Shown here one piece after another: positions 1 through 6,846 of a stretch of DNA of 6,855 bases; the stretch's first letter is position 1, and each line of letters starts with the position of its first letter. The DNA lies in NCBI GenBank assembly GCA_021784615.1, contig JAJYHU010000195.1, positions 1-6,855 of the forward strand, read 5' to 3'. The position numbers and the translations under genes were made by a program. This DNA comes from Acidobacteriota bacterium (GTDB lineage: Bacteria > Acidobacteriota > Terriglobia > UBA7540). The notes beneath the pieces are model-generated. The model was not told where the DNA came from and did not search any database. It worked only from the letters and a program-made list of their open reading frames with translations.

Positions 1-2
1 GA

Positions 3-29
3 CCTCTCCGTGTTGCCCTTACGGAGAGG
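3..29 (-). terminator. Candidate terminator hairpin after the minus-strand operon
   Basis: CCTCTCCGT at 3-11 and ACGGAGAGG at 21-29 form a perfect 9-bp inverted repeat around a 9-nt loop. On the minus strand it starts 17 nt after the aminotransferase stop codon (TAG, 47-49), where an intrinsic terminator would be expected. The U-tract that would complete it would lie left of position 1, outside the window, so this remains a candidate. It could also serve a convergent gene arriving from the left. Confidence 0.55.
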
Positions 30-46
30 AGCGTTGTCTATTTCTT

Positions 47-1339
47 CTAGCCCTTGGTCGCTTCTGCCAGGCTCTTATCCAGAATGGCGACGGCCTGATC
101 GATATCGGCCACGGGAATGTTGAGCGGCGGCGACATGCGCAGCACGTTCGCGTAAAGGCCGCCCTTGCCGATCACCAGTCCGTTGGCCCGTGCGCGTTCG
201 AGCGCTTTGTTGGCCAGGTCTGCTGCGGGTTCTTTGGTCTTGCGGTCCTTCACCAGCTCGACACCCTGCATCAATCCCATGCCGCGAACGTCGCCAATGG
301 AGGCATATTTTTCCTTCAGCGCCTCCAGCCCTTCGCGGAACCGCTTGCCGGCGGTTTCGGCATTGTCCATCAGCTTGTCTTCTTCAATCAGGTCGATCGT
401 AGCTTTGGCGGCCACGCAGGTGACCGGATTGCCGCCGAAGGTCGAAATGGTCAGGCCCTTGTAGCTGTCGGCGATTTCGGGCCGCGTAATCGTCCAGCCG
501 ATGGGAACGCCGTTCGCCATGCCCTTTGCGCCCGTGATCATGTCCGGCTCCACTTCCCAGTGCTCGATCCCGAACCAGTGCTTGCCCGTGCGGCCGACGC
601 CCGTCTGGACTTCATCGGAAATGAAGAGGCCGCCGTAATTCCGCACGATGTTGGCGACGATTTTGAAGTAACCGGGCGGCGGCGTCACAACGCCTCCCAG
701 TCCCTGGATGGTCTCGGCCAAAAGTCCTGCCACCTGGCCGCCGGTGGAGGTTTTGATGACATCTTCGATGTCCTTGGCGCAGTGCAGCTCGCAGCTCGGG
801 TAACTGAGGCCGTAAGGGCAGCGGTAGCAATACGGTCCCGGAGCCTGCACGATTCCGAAGGGCACCACGCCCGCCTTGCGCCAAGTGCTCAGGCCGGTCA
901 GCGACTTCGTAAGCTGCGTGTGGCCGCTGTAGCCGTGGCGCAGGGCGATCACGTCGTAATTGCCCGTGTGCATGCGCGCCGTGAGGACGGCCACTTCGTT
1001 TGCTTCCGAGCCGCTGTTGGTGAAGTAACTCTTCTGGAGTTTGCCGGGCGCGATTTGGGCCATTTTCTCGGCAAGCGCCACGATGGGCTCGGACGGGAAA
1101 AGCGTCGAGGCGTGCTGCAAGCGGTCAATCTGGGCCTTGATTTTTGCCGTCACCTTTTCGTTCGAGTGGCCCACGCTGATAGTGACGATGCCGCCCAGGA
1201 AATCGAGGTATTGCTTGCCGTCCAGGTCGCATACGTATTGACCTTTGGCGTGGTCGATCACCAGCGGGTCCTTGTAATAGGTGGTGACGCAATGGAAGAG
1301 ATATTCCTTGTGCTTGCGCAGGATTTCGTCTTTGGTCAT
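47..1339 (-). CDS. Class III PLP aminotransferase, AGXT2-like (alanine-glyoxylate/omega-amino acid type)
   Basis: This is a cytosolic fold-type I, pyridoxal-phosphate-dependent aminotransferase of class III. Counting from the ATG at 1339 (430 aa), residues 108-114 are NSGSEAN (cofactor phosphate region), Asp242 in DEVQTGVGRTG contacts the PLP ring nitrogen, Lys272 in TGAKGMANGVPIG is the Schiff-base lysine, and 300-305 are TFGGNP. The N-terminal stretch (YLDFLGGIVTISVGH) and C-terminal GDVRGMGLMQGVEL resemble mammalian AGXT2, which moves amino groups from alanine, beta-alanine-type or dimethylarginine donors to glyoxylate or pyruvate. The bacterial substrate cannot be read from sequence; a 4-aminobutyrate or other omega-amino acid role is possible. 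Residues 171-187 carry four cysteines (CX2CX8CX3C). The ATG is preferred over an upstream in-frame TTG at 1357 because GAGG sits 8 nt before it. It is the last gene of the minus-strand group, 112 nt behind the esterase. Confidence 0.9.
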   Translation of the reverse strand: MTKDEILRKHKEYLFHCVTTYYKDPLVIDHAKGQYVCDLDGKQYLDFLGGIVTISVGHSNEKVTAKIKAQIDRLQHASTLFPSEPIVALAEKMAQIAPGKLQKSYFTNSGSEANEVAVLTARMHTGNYDVIALRHGYSGHTQLTKSLTGLSTWRKAGVVPFGIVQAPGPYCYRCPYGLSYPSCELHCAKDIEDVIKTSTGGQVAGLLAETIQGLGGVVTPPPGYFKIVANIVRNYGGLFISDEVQTGVGRTGKHWFGIEHWEVEPDMITGAKGMANGVPIGWTITRPEIADSYKGLTISTFGGNPVTCVAAKATIDLIEEDKLMDNAETAGKRFREGLEALKEKYASIGDVRGMGLMQGVELVKDRKTKEPAADLANKALERARANGLVIGKGGLYANVLRMSPPLNIPVADIDQAVAILDKSLAEATKG

Positions 1340-1372
1340 TGGCCCGTCCTCTTTCAAATGATGTGAAGGAGA

Positions 1373-1400
1373 AGTTTACCGTTGAATGCGGAAAGTTGAA
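1373..1400 (-). promoter_or_regulatory. Weak candidate promoter for the aminotransferase
   Basis: Read on the minus strand, the 112-bp gap between esterase and aminotransferase holds TTCAAC (1395-1400), a 16-nt spacer and TAAACT (1373-1378). These are poor matches to the sigma-70 -35 and -10 hexamers, upstream of the ATG at 1339. The gap is long enough for an internal promoter, but the match quality is low. The rest of the gap shows nothing recognisable apart from the aminotransferase ribosome binding site. Confidence 0.2.
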
Positions 1401-1451
1401 AGAGGGAGGGCGTGCGGACGGCGGATTGATTTGGCTGCGGTAGCGGCGAGC

Positions 1452-3110
1452 TTACCTGGCCGGCGGTTTGCTTGGCAGCCGGCAAACAAAGTTGGCCGCA
1501 TGATTCGTGCTGCCTTTTCCTGTCCACGCCGCTTCTTCGGGATAAGGGCACAGCGGCCGGGTGCGAGCGACGCCCTCGGCGGGTTTGTTATGGACGTATT
1601 TCGTGGCGACGATTCTGTTCGGTGCAACGCTCTTCTCAACCCACTCGCGAAGCGCCAGGAAGATGTTGTGCTGCGGGTCGTTCGGCACAGCCGGAGGTTG
1701 AACCAGGCCTCCAAAACTATTGGGTCCCGTACCGCCGCCGCAGTGTCCCATACCGGGCGCCATGTAGAGCCGGAAGAAGCTCTGGGTAGCTTCGAGCGCC
1801 TGAAGGTTGTCCAGGTGGCCGGCCTTACGCGTCAGGGCCACGACGCTGTTGTAATAATTCACGGCGTTCTCGGGCGCGACGGCGCTATCCGCCCAGCCCT
1901 GATACAGAATCAGCTTTCCGCCGCGCGCATTGAACGGCTGGAGATTGGGATTGGTCGAATTGAGGATCGATGCGAACTTCGCGTCGGTGAGTTCGGTGTC
2001 CTTGTGGAAATCAAAACTGCGGAAATCCCATTTCGGATTGCCAAAAACCATGTCGCCAAAAAATCCATTGGCAAAGAAAAATTGCAGACCGCCGCGCGGC
2101 GACTTGCCCGTGATCCAGGTGGGCCAGTCCGCCGGCGCCGCTTCTGCGCCCGGCTCAAAGCCAGGGAAGATTTGCCGGCCCGTGCGCGGGTCACTTGGCC
2201 CGGCATAGATTTTTTCGAGCGCCTCAACTTGCGGCGCCGTCAGGCAGCCCGGACCGTCAGCGCCCTTGCATTGCAAAACAGCCGGGTTGAAATGGCACCA
2301 TCGAGGATTGTTGATGACGCCGTCCTTCACGCCGTCAAGGGCGTCGCAAGCGTTGAGCGCCGCCTGCTGGATTATCGGCAGCTTGCTTGCCGGAATATAA
2401 CTGGCCGGGTTTGCCATCATCGCCTGCTCGTTCCAGGCAAACCCCGTGAAGATATGCGTCCAGAAGTTAGCCGGCGCGCCGGCCAGGATGCCGTTGAAAT
2501 CATCGGGATAGCGTTGCGCTTCCATCAAAGCTTCGCGCCCGCCGTCCGAGCAGCCGTTGAAATAATCCCGCTGGGGAGCGCGCCCGTAGAAGGCGCGGAT
2601 AATCCTTTTGGACTTCTGCGCCGTCTCATGGACGGCCCGATAGCCAAAATCGATCACCTTTTGAGGGTGGCCGATGGCCCAGGCGGGAGCGCCGCCGCCG
2701 GTGTGCCCATCGTCGGTGGAGGCTGTGGCAAAGCCGTTGCGAAGCGCCGGAACCATAAAGGCAAGTTGAATTCTGCCGGCAAAGCCGCCGTTGCCGACTT
2801 GTTCGAACCTGCCGTTCCAGCCCTCGGCGGGCATCCAGAGCTCAAACTTAATGTCCGAATCGCTGGTGGGCTTGATGACTCCGGCCACGCGGCAAAAGGC
2901 CGGCAGGTCGGCTGGCCCGTGGCCTCCAAGCGAGTGGGGCGGAGGCGCAAATTTGCCGGCAGACACAAACTCGGCGGAAGTGATAACGGTCTTCGCGAGC
3001 TTCAGCGTTGTGAGGCTCTGGCACGATTGCTGTGCGGCGGCCCGCGCCGGAAAGACCGCCGCGCTCACGAGCGATACCGCAAAGGCAATCCCGAGAAGAC
3101 GAGTCATCAT
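1452..3110 (-). CDS. Secreted tannase/feruloyl esterase family hydrolase
   Basis: This is a 552-aa alpha/beta hydrolase of the tannase family, which cleaves carboxylic ester bonds in substrates such as gallate esters, feruloylated or chlorogenate-type plant phenolics, or (MHETase) terephthalate monoesters. Residues 1-26 look like a Sec signal peptide: TR, a hydrophobic run, then ARAAA before QQSC. The family CS-D-HC arrangement is complete: nucleophile Ser188 in NGCSDGGREAL, Asp408 in YQGWADS and His456 in GMGHCGGG, with Cys187 and Cys457 placed to form the disulfide that links the triad. A calcium-loop pattern lies at 256-266 (Asp256, Asp259, Asp263), leading into the lid region at about 217-395. 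There are ten cysteines, all after the signal peptide, consistent with five disulfides in an exported protein. The start is ATGATG at 3110/3107, preceded only by a weak GGAA, 15 nt after gnd stops, so translation may be coupled. The exact substrate is not predictable. Confidence 0.9.
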   Translation of the reverse strand: MMTRLLGIAFAVSLVSAAVFPARAAAQQSCQSLTTLKLAKTVITSAEFVSAGKFAPPPHSLGGHGPADLPAFCRVAGVIKPTSDSDIKFELWMPAEGWNGRFEQVGNGGFAGRIQLAFMVPALRNGFATASTDDGHTGGGAPAWAIGHPQKVIDFGYRAVHETAQKSKRIIRAFYGRAPQRDYFNGCSDGGREALMEAQRYPDDFNGILAGAPANFWTHIFTGFAWNEQAMMANPASYIPASKLPIIQQAALNACDALDGVKDGVINNPRWCHFNPAVLQCKGADGPGCLTAPQVEALEKIYAGPSDPRTGRQIFPGFEPGAEAAPADWPTWITGKSPRGGLQFFFANGFFGDMVFGNPKWDFRSFDFHKDTELTDAKFASILNSTNPNLQPFNARGGKLILYQGWADSAVAPENAVNYYNSVVALTRKAGHLDNLQALEATQSFFRLYMAPGMGHCGGGTGPNSFGGLVQPPAVPNDPQHNIFLALREWVEKSVAPNRIVATKYVHNKPAEGVARTRPLCPYPEEAAWTGKGSTNHAANFVCRLPSKPPAR

Positions 3111-3125
3111 GCGGATTCCGATTTT

Positions 3126-4532
3126 TTATTTTCCCCACTCCGTGTGGAACGTTCCCGGCTTGTCGGTTCGGTGATAAGTATGGGCGCCAAAGCAATCGCG
3201 CAACGCCTGGAGCAGATTCGCGGGAAGGCGCTCCTGCCGGTAGCTGTCAATGTAGCCGAGAGAGGTGGAAATCGCCAGGCAAGGTGTTCCGACGTCTGTC
3301 GCGGCTTTCACCACTTCGCGCAGGGCCCCGGCGTACTTGTTAATGAGCGAGCTGAAGCCCGGCGCCAGCATCAGGTTTGGGCAGGCGGGGTTCGCCACAA
3401 ACTCCTGCTGAATGAGGTCGAGCATTTTGGAGCGAATGATGCAGCCGCCCTTCCAGATGCGGGCAATCTCCGCGTAATCCAGGCCGTATTGGTATTCGGC
3501 CGAGGCCACGCGAAGCTGCTCAAAGCCTTGCGCGTAGCAAACAATCACGGCGATCCGGTAGGCTTGCCGCAGGAGGTCCACCATCTGGAGCCGGTCGCCT
3601 GTAAAGATCTGCTTGGGTCCGCTCAGAATTTCCGAGGCGGCAACCCGCTCTTTCTTCTGTCCGGAGAGGATGCGCGCTTCCACGGCGTAAGCAAGGGTGG
3701 GAATCGCCACACCCAGATCCATGGAATCCTGCGCCGTCCATTTTCCTGTACCTTTTTGCGCGGCTTCATCAACGATCAGTTCAACCAGCGGCCGGCCGGT
3801 ATCAGGATCGGTCTTTCCCAGAACCAGGGTGGTGATTTCGAGCAGGTAGGAATTCAGGTCCGACTGGTTCCATTCTTCGAAAACGTCCCGTATTCCTTCC
3901 GCCGGAAAGCCCAACACGCTCTTGAGAAGGTCATAGACTTCGCAGAGCAATTGCAGGATGCCATACTCGATGCCGTTGTGGACCATCTTGACGTAATGTC
4001 CGGCGCCGCGCGGGCCCAGGTAGGTGACGCAAGCGCCGTCTTTGGTCTGGGCAGCCATTTTGGTCAGCAGGGGCTCGAGATGCTGGTAGGAGTCTTCGCT
4101 GCCTCCCGGCATCAGGGAAGGCCCGTGAAGCGCGCCTTCCTCACCGCCGCTCACGCCCATGCCGAACAGCCGGAACCCTGCGGCTTCCATCTCTTCTGCG
4201 CGGCGCTCGGTATCTTTGAAATAGGAGTTGCCTCCGTCAATAACGATGTCTTCCGGCTCGAGGTGCGGCTTCAAATCCCGCAAAACTGCATCCACGGCTT
4301 TCCCCGCCGGAACCATCACCAGAATGCGCCGAGGCTTTTCAAGCGCCGCGATAAAATCTTGGAGCGAACTCGTCACCGTGATTTGCTTGCCGGCCACGGC
4401 CGCCACCACCTTCTGCGTCTTTTCGGGATCGGCGTCAAAGCCCGCAGCGGAGAATCCTTTGCTCTCCGCATTCAAAGCCAGATTCTTGCCCATGACCCCC
4501 AAGCCAACCACTCCGAGATGCCGCTTATTCAT
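3126..4532 (-). CDS. gnd: 6-phosphogluconate dehydrogenase, decarboxylating
   Basis: This enzyme oxidatively decarboxylates 6-phosphogluconate to ribulose 5-phosphate and CO2 in the cytosolic oxidative pentose phosphate pathway. At 468 aa it matches the long-form dimeric enzyme (E. coli Gnd is also 468 aa) and looks intact. Visible elements are the Rossmann loop GLGVMG (10-15), the substrate segment VSGGEEGA (127-134), catalytic Lys182 and Glu189 in HYVKMVHNGIEYG, the family signature VDEAAQKGTGKW (254-265), and the C-terminal tail with Arg445 and His451 in FGAHTY, which reaches into the partner subunit's active site. Oddly, residues 33-35 are Asp-Ala-Asp where E. coli has Asn-Arg-Ser, the loop that reads the NADP 2'-phosphate; this suggests NAD+ use. 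The ATG at 4532 is chosen over a TTG at 4547 because AAGGAGG (4538-4544) sits 5 nt upstream of it and overlaps the alternative start. It diverges from transketolase. Confidence 0.97.
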   Translation of the reverse strand: MNKRHLGVVGLGVMGKNLALNAESKGFSAAGFDADPEKTQKVVAAVAGKQITVTSSLQDFIAALEKPRRILVMVPAGKAVDAVLRDLKPHLEPEDIVIDGGNSYFKDTERRAEEMEAAGFRLFGMGVSGGEEGALHGPSLMPGGSEDSYQHLEPLLTKMAAQTKDGACVTYLGPRGAGHYVKMVHNGIEYGILQLLCEVYDLLKSVLGFPAEGIRDVFEEWNQSDLNSYLLEITTLVLGKTDPDTGRPLVELIVDEAAQKGTGKWTAQDSMDLGVAIPTLAYAVEARILSGQKKERVAASEILSGPKQIFTGDRLQMVDLLRQAYRIAVIVCYAQGFEQLRVASAEYQYGLDYAEIARIWKGGCIIRSKMLDLIQQEFVANPACPNLMLAPGFSSLINKYAGALREVVKAATDVGTPCLAISTSLGYIDSYRQERLPANLLQALRDCFGAHTYHRTDKPGTFHTEWGK

Positions 4533-4537
4533 AAAAT

Positions 4538-4544
4538 CCTCCTT
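4538..4544 (-). promoter_or_regulatory. Ribosome binding site of gnd
   Basis: AAGGAGG on the minus strand ends 5 nt before the ATG at 4532. It is a near-perfect Shine-Dalgarno sequence. It rules against the upstream in-frame TTG at 4547, which would place this site inside the coding region. Confidence 0.85.
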
Positions 4545-4621
4545 CAAATTTCCGCCTCTGAATGGCGTTTTCCGGGCCCGATCTCCATCTGGGACGCTAA
4601 GAAACGAGATTTAGCGCCGCG

Positions 4622-4642
4622 AAAGGAATATAATATACCTTT
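4622..4642. promoter_or_regulatory. AT-rich near-palindrome, candidate divergent promoter/operator for gnd and tkt
   Basis: A 21-bp imperfect palindrome with arms AAAGG (4622-4626) and CCTTT (4638-4642) around an ATATAATAT core pairs at 9 of 10 positions, the exception being 4627/4637. The plus strand reads TATAAT at 4629-4634, a consensus -10 hexamer; the minus strand reads TATATT or TATTAT over the same bases. It lies 90 bp from the gnd start and 126 bp from the tkt start. No convincing -35 hexamer sits 16-18 bp away on either side, so an activator or a different sigma factor may be involved. The two promoters would overlap, making their use mutually exclusive or jointly regulated. This is inferred from sequence only. 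Confidence 0.45.
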
Positions 4643-4666
4643 TAAGCGTTCTATTCTGGTGTTGGG

Positions 4667-4715
4667 CGCACCTAAAAATTTAGACGCACCGGGTGATCTG
4701 CTGCGCACATCGCAC
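4667..4715 (+). repeat. Four CGCAC words in the tkt leader
   Basis: CGCAC occurs at 4667, 4685, 4704 and 4711, with CGCACC in three of the four. The first two starts are 18 bp apart and the next 19 bp on. A short CTAAA-AA-TTTAG palindrome (4672-4683) lies between the first two, and CACCGGGTG (4687-4695) overlaps the second. They could be regulator half-sites or leader RNA structure, or chance in a GC-rich stretch. No known regulator motif is recognised. Confidence 0.25.
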
Positions 4716-4753
4716 CCGGGATCGCCCGACCCCAGCGTACGCGAATCAAAAAC

Positions 4754-4759
4754 AGGAGG
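4754..4759 (+). promoter_or_regulatory. Ribosome binding site that sets the tkt TTG start
   Basis: AGGAGG lies 8 nt before the TTG at 4768, ideal spacing. The other in-frame candidates are worse: TTG at 4762 is only 2 nt away, GTG at 4693 has no Shine-Dalgarno sequence, and the first in-frame ATG (4861) would delete conserved N-terminal residues. Confidence 0.85.
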
Positions 4760-4767
4760 AATTGGCT

Positions 4768-6813
4768 TTGGACGGACATACCGCTGCTCAAACTTCCAAC
4801 GACGCCCTTGCAGCAGCCGCACTCGATCAACTTTGTATCAACACCATCCGCGGGCTCGCGATGGATGCCGTCGAGAAGGCGAATTCCGGGCATCCCGGCC
4901 TTCCGATGGGCGCCGCGTCCATGGCCTACGTCCTTTGGACCCGCCATCTTCGATACGATCCTTTGAAGCCCGCGTGGCCCAATCGCGACCGGTTTATCCT
5001 TTCCGCCGGGCACGGCTGCATGCTGCTTTACAGCCTGCTGCATCTCACGGGTTACGATCTGTCGCTCGATGAAATCAAGCAGTTTCGCCAGTGGGGAAGC
5101 GAAACCCCCGGCCACCCCGAGTATCATCTTGAGCGGGGGATTGAGACCACCACCGGGCCGCTCGGCCAGGGATTCGCAAACGGCGTGGGGATGGCGATCG
5201 CCCAAAGATATCTTGCCGCGCACTTTAACCGGCCCGGCCACGAACTCCTCGATTACAACATTTACGCCATCGTTAGCGACGGCGACCTGATGGAAGGCGT
5301 GGCCTCGGAAGCGGCTTCGCTGGCGGGACACCTCGGGCTCAGCAATCTTGTCTATCTGTACGACAGCAACCACATTTCGATTGAAGGTTCCACGGACCTG
5401 GCCTTTACCGAAGACCGCGGCAAGCGTTTTGAGGCTTATGGATGGTTCGTGCAGCAGGTCGGCGACGGCAATGACCTGGAAGCCATCGACCGGGCTCTCG
5501 CGGCGGCGAAAGCGGAGAAGGACCGCCCTTCGATCATTGTCACAAGGACGCACATTGGGTACGGAAGTCCCAACAAGCACGATACGGCTGCCGCCCACGG
5601 CTCTCCGCTCGGCGAAGAAGAGATCGCCTTGACCAAGAAAAATCTTGGCCTGCCGCTCGAACCCAAATTTTACATTCCCGAGGAAGCCCTGGCGCACTTC
5701 CGCAAAGCCATTCAGTGGGGCGAGAAAGCTGAAACCGCATGGCGCGAGCGTCTGGAGGCTTATCGCAGAGCTTTCCCGGACCTTGCCGCCGAGTGGGACC
5801 GTTATGTTCGCGGGGAATTGCCCGCGGGCTGGGAAGCAAAGCTCCCCGTTTTCAAACCCTCGGACGGAGCCCTGGCAACCCGCCAGGCATCGGGCAAGGT
5901 CTTGAACGCCATCTCCTCCAGTCTGCCCACGCTCCTGGGCGGCTCCGCGGATCTTGCTCCCTCGACGAACACCATGATCAAGGATGAGCCGGCCTTTGAG
6001 AAAGGGCATTACGAGGGGCGCAACTTCCACTTTGGGGTTCGCGAGCACGCCATGGGCTCCATCCTCAATGGCATGGCCTTGAGCGGCCTGATCCCTTACG
6101 GGGCCACGTTTATGATCTTTTCGGATTATATGCGGCCCACCATCCGGCTTGCCGCCATGATGCGCATCCACTCCATCTTTGTGTACACGCACGACAGCAT
6201 CTTCCTCGGCGAGGATGGGCCGACCCATCAGCCCATCGAGCAGCTTGCCTCGTTGCGCGCCATTCCCAACCTGTGCTTGATGCGGCCTGCTGACGCCAAT
6301 GAGACGGCCGTGGCCTGGCGCGTGGCGATTGAACGGCGCGACGGCCCCGCGGCTCTTGCCCTGACGCGGCAAAAGCTTCCGGTGATTGACCGGGAGAAAT
6401 ACGCTTCCGCTGAAGGGCTCGCGCAGGGAGCTTACATTCTTGCCGACTCAAAAGGAAAGCGGCCGGAAGTTCTGCTGATCGCTTCCGGGTCCGAGGTCTC
6501 GGTGGCGCTCGAAGCCTATGAAAAGCTCACGGCTGAAGGCGTTGCGGCGCGCGTGGTCAGCATGCCTTCCTGGGACCTTTTTGAAAAGCAGTCGCAAGCT
6601 TACAAGGATGACGTTTTACCCCCGCTCACGACGGCCCGCCTGGCCATTGAAGCCGCTTATCCTCTGGGCTGGGACCGCTATATCGGGCCCCACGGCGCTA
6701 CGATTGCCATGACGCGCTACGGCGCGTCGGGTCCCTACAAGGTGCTGGCGGAGAAGTTCGGGTTCACGGCTGCCAACGTGGCCGAACAAGCCCACAAATT
6801 GCTGGGGCGTTAA
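4768..6813 (+). CDS. tkt: Transketolase
   Basis: This is the thiamine-diphosphate enzyme of the non-oxidative pentose phosphate pathway. It moves two-carbon ketol units between ketose and aldose phosphates, for example xylulose 5-phosphate plus ribose 5-phosphate to sedoheptulose 7-phosphate plus glyceraldehyde 3-phosphate, and acts as a cytosolic homodimer. From the TTG start it is 681 aa, against 663 for E. coli TktA. Visible motifs are SGHPGLPMG (40-48), GPLGQG (130-135), the cofactor/metal motif SDGDLMEG (170-177) with Asn201 in DSNHISIEG, His278 in the AAAHG active-site segment, and catalytic Glu426 in GVREHAMG, which activates the thiamine ring. The pyrimidine-domain segment THDSIFLGEDGPTHQP (474-489) is complete, and the C-terminal domain (from about 545) is intact. 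The pyrophosphate and pyrimidine domains sit in one chain, unlike split archaeal-type transketolases. It is divergent from gnd, consistent with shared control of both branches of the pathway. Confidence 0.97.
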   Translation: MDGHTAAQTSNDALAAAALDQLCINTIRGLAMDAVEKANSGHPGLPMGAASMAYVLWTRHLRYDPLKPAWPNRDRFILSAGHGCMLLYSLLHLTGYDLSLDEIKQFRQWGSETPGHPEYHLERGIETTTGPLGQGFANGVGMAIAQRYLAAHFNRPGHELLDYNIYAIVSDGDLMEGVASEAASLAGHLGLSNLVYLYDSNHISIEGSTDLAFTEDRGKRFEAYGWFVQQVGDGNDLEAIDRALAAAKAEKDRPSIIVTRTHIGYGSPNKHDTAAAHGSPLGEEEIALTKKNLGLPLEPKFYIPEEALAHFRKAIQWGEKAETAWRERLEAYRRAFPDLAAEWDRYVRGELPAGWEAKLPVFKPSDGALATRQASGKVLNAISSSLPTLLGGSADLAPSTNTMIKDEPAFEKGHYEGRNFHFGVREHAMGSILNGMALSGLIPYGATFMIFSDYMRPTIRLAAMMRIHSIFVYTHDSIFLGEDGPTHQPIEQLASLRAIPNLCLMRPADANETAVAWRVAIERRDGPAALALTRQKLPVIDREKYASAEGLAQGAYILADSKGKRPEVLLIASGSEVSVALEAYEKLTAEGVAARVVSMPSWDLFEKQSQAYKDDVLPPLTTARLAIEAAYPLGWDRYIGPHGATIAMTRYGASGPYKVLAEKFGFTAANVAEQAHKLLGR

Positions 6814-6820
6814 GAATTCA

Positions 6821-6846
6821 CCGGGCCGCGCTTGTGCGGCAACCGG
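6821..6846 (+). terminator. Possible hairpin downstream of tkt
   Basis: Seven bases after the tkt stop codon, GCCGC (6825-6829) and GCGGC (6836-6840) pair around a 6-nt loop. Flanking CCGG (6821-6824) and CCGG (6843-6846) extend the stem across an AA bulge. No T-run follows in the nine remaining bases, so an intrinsic terminator is not established. It may equally be a processing or stability hairpin between tkt and a next gene beyond the window. Confidence 0.3.

Noticed and set aside
1337..1357. TTG at 1357 as the aminotransferase start.
   Set aside because: It lies upstream of the GAGG motif that is well placed for the ATG at 1339, and adds six residues with no family support.
560..1366. 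A 268-codon plus-strand frame opposite the aminotransferase.
   Set aside because: It is the same in-register antisense effect, with no ribosome site or domain recognised.
4693..4767. GTG at 4693 as the transketolase start.
   Set aside because: It has no Shine-Dalgarno sequence, and the extra 25 residues span the strong AGGAGG that serves the TTG at 4768.
1386..5072. A 1228-codon open frame on the plus strand opposite the esterase and gnd, running into tkt.
   Set aside because: Its codons are exact in-register complements of the two minus-strand genes, which happen to share a frame. It stays open only because the sense genes avoid TTA, CTA and TCA codons, as expected in GC-rich DNA. The product is Arg/Gly/Ala-rich with no recognisable domain, while the sense proteins have full catalytic motifs.
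4672..6372. A 566-codon open frame on the minus strand opposite transketolase.
   Set aside because: It is in-register antisense to tkt, whose motifs are unambiguous; the antisense product has no family resemblance.
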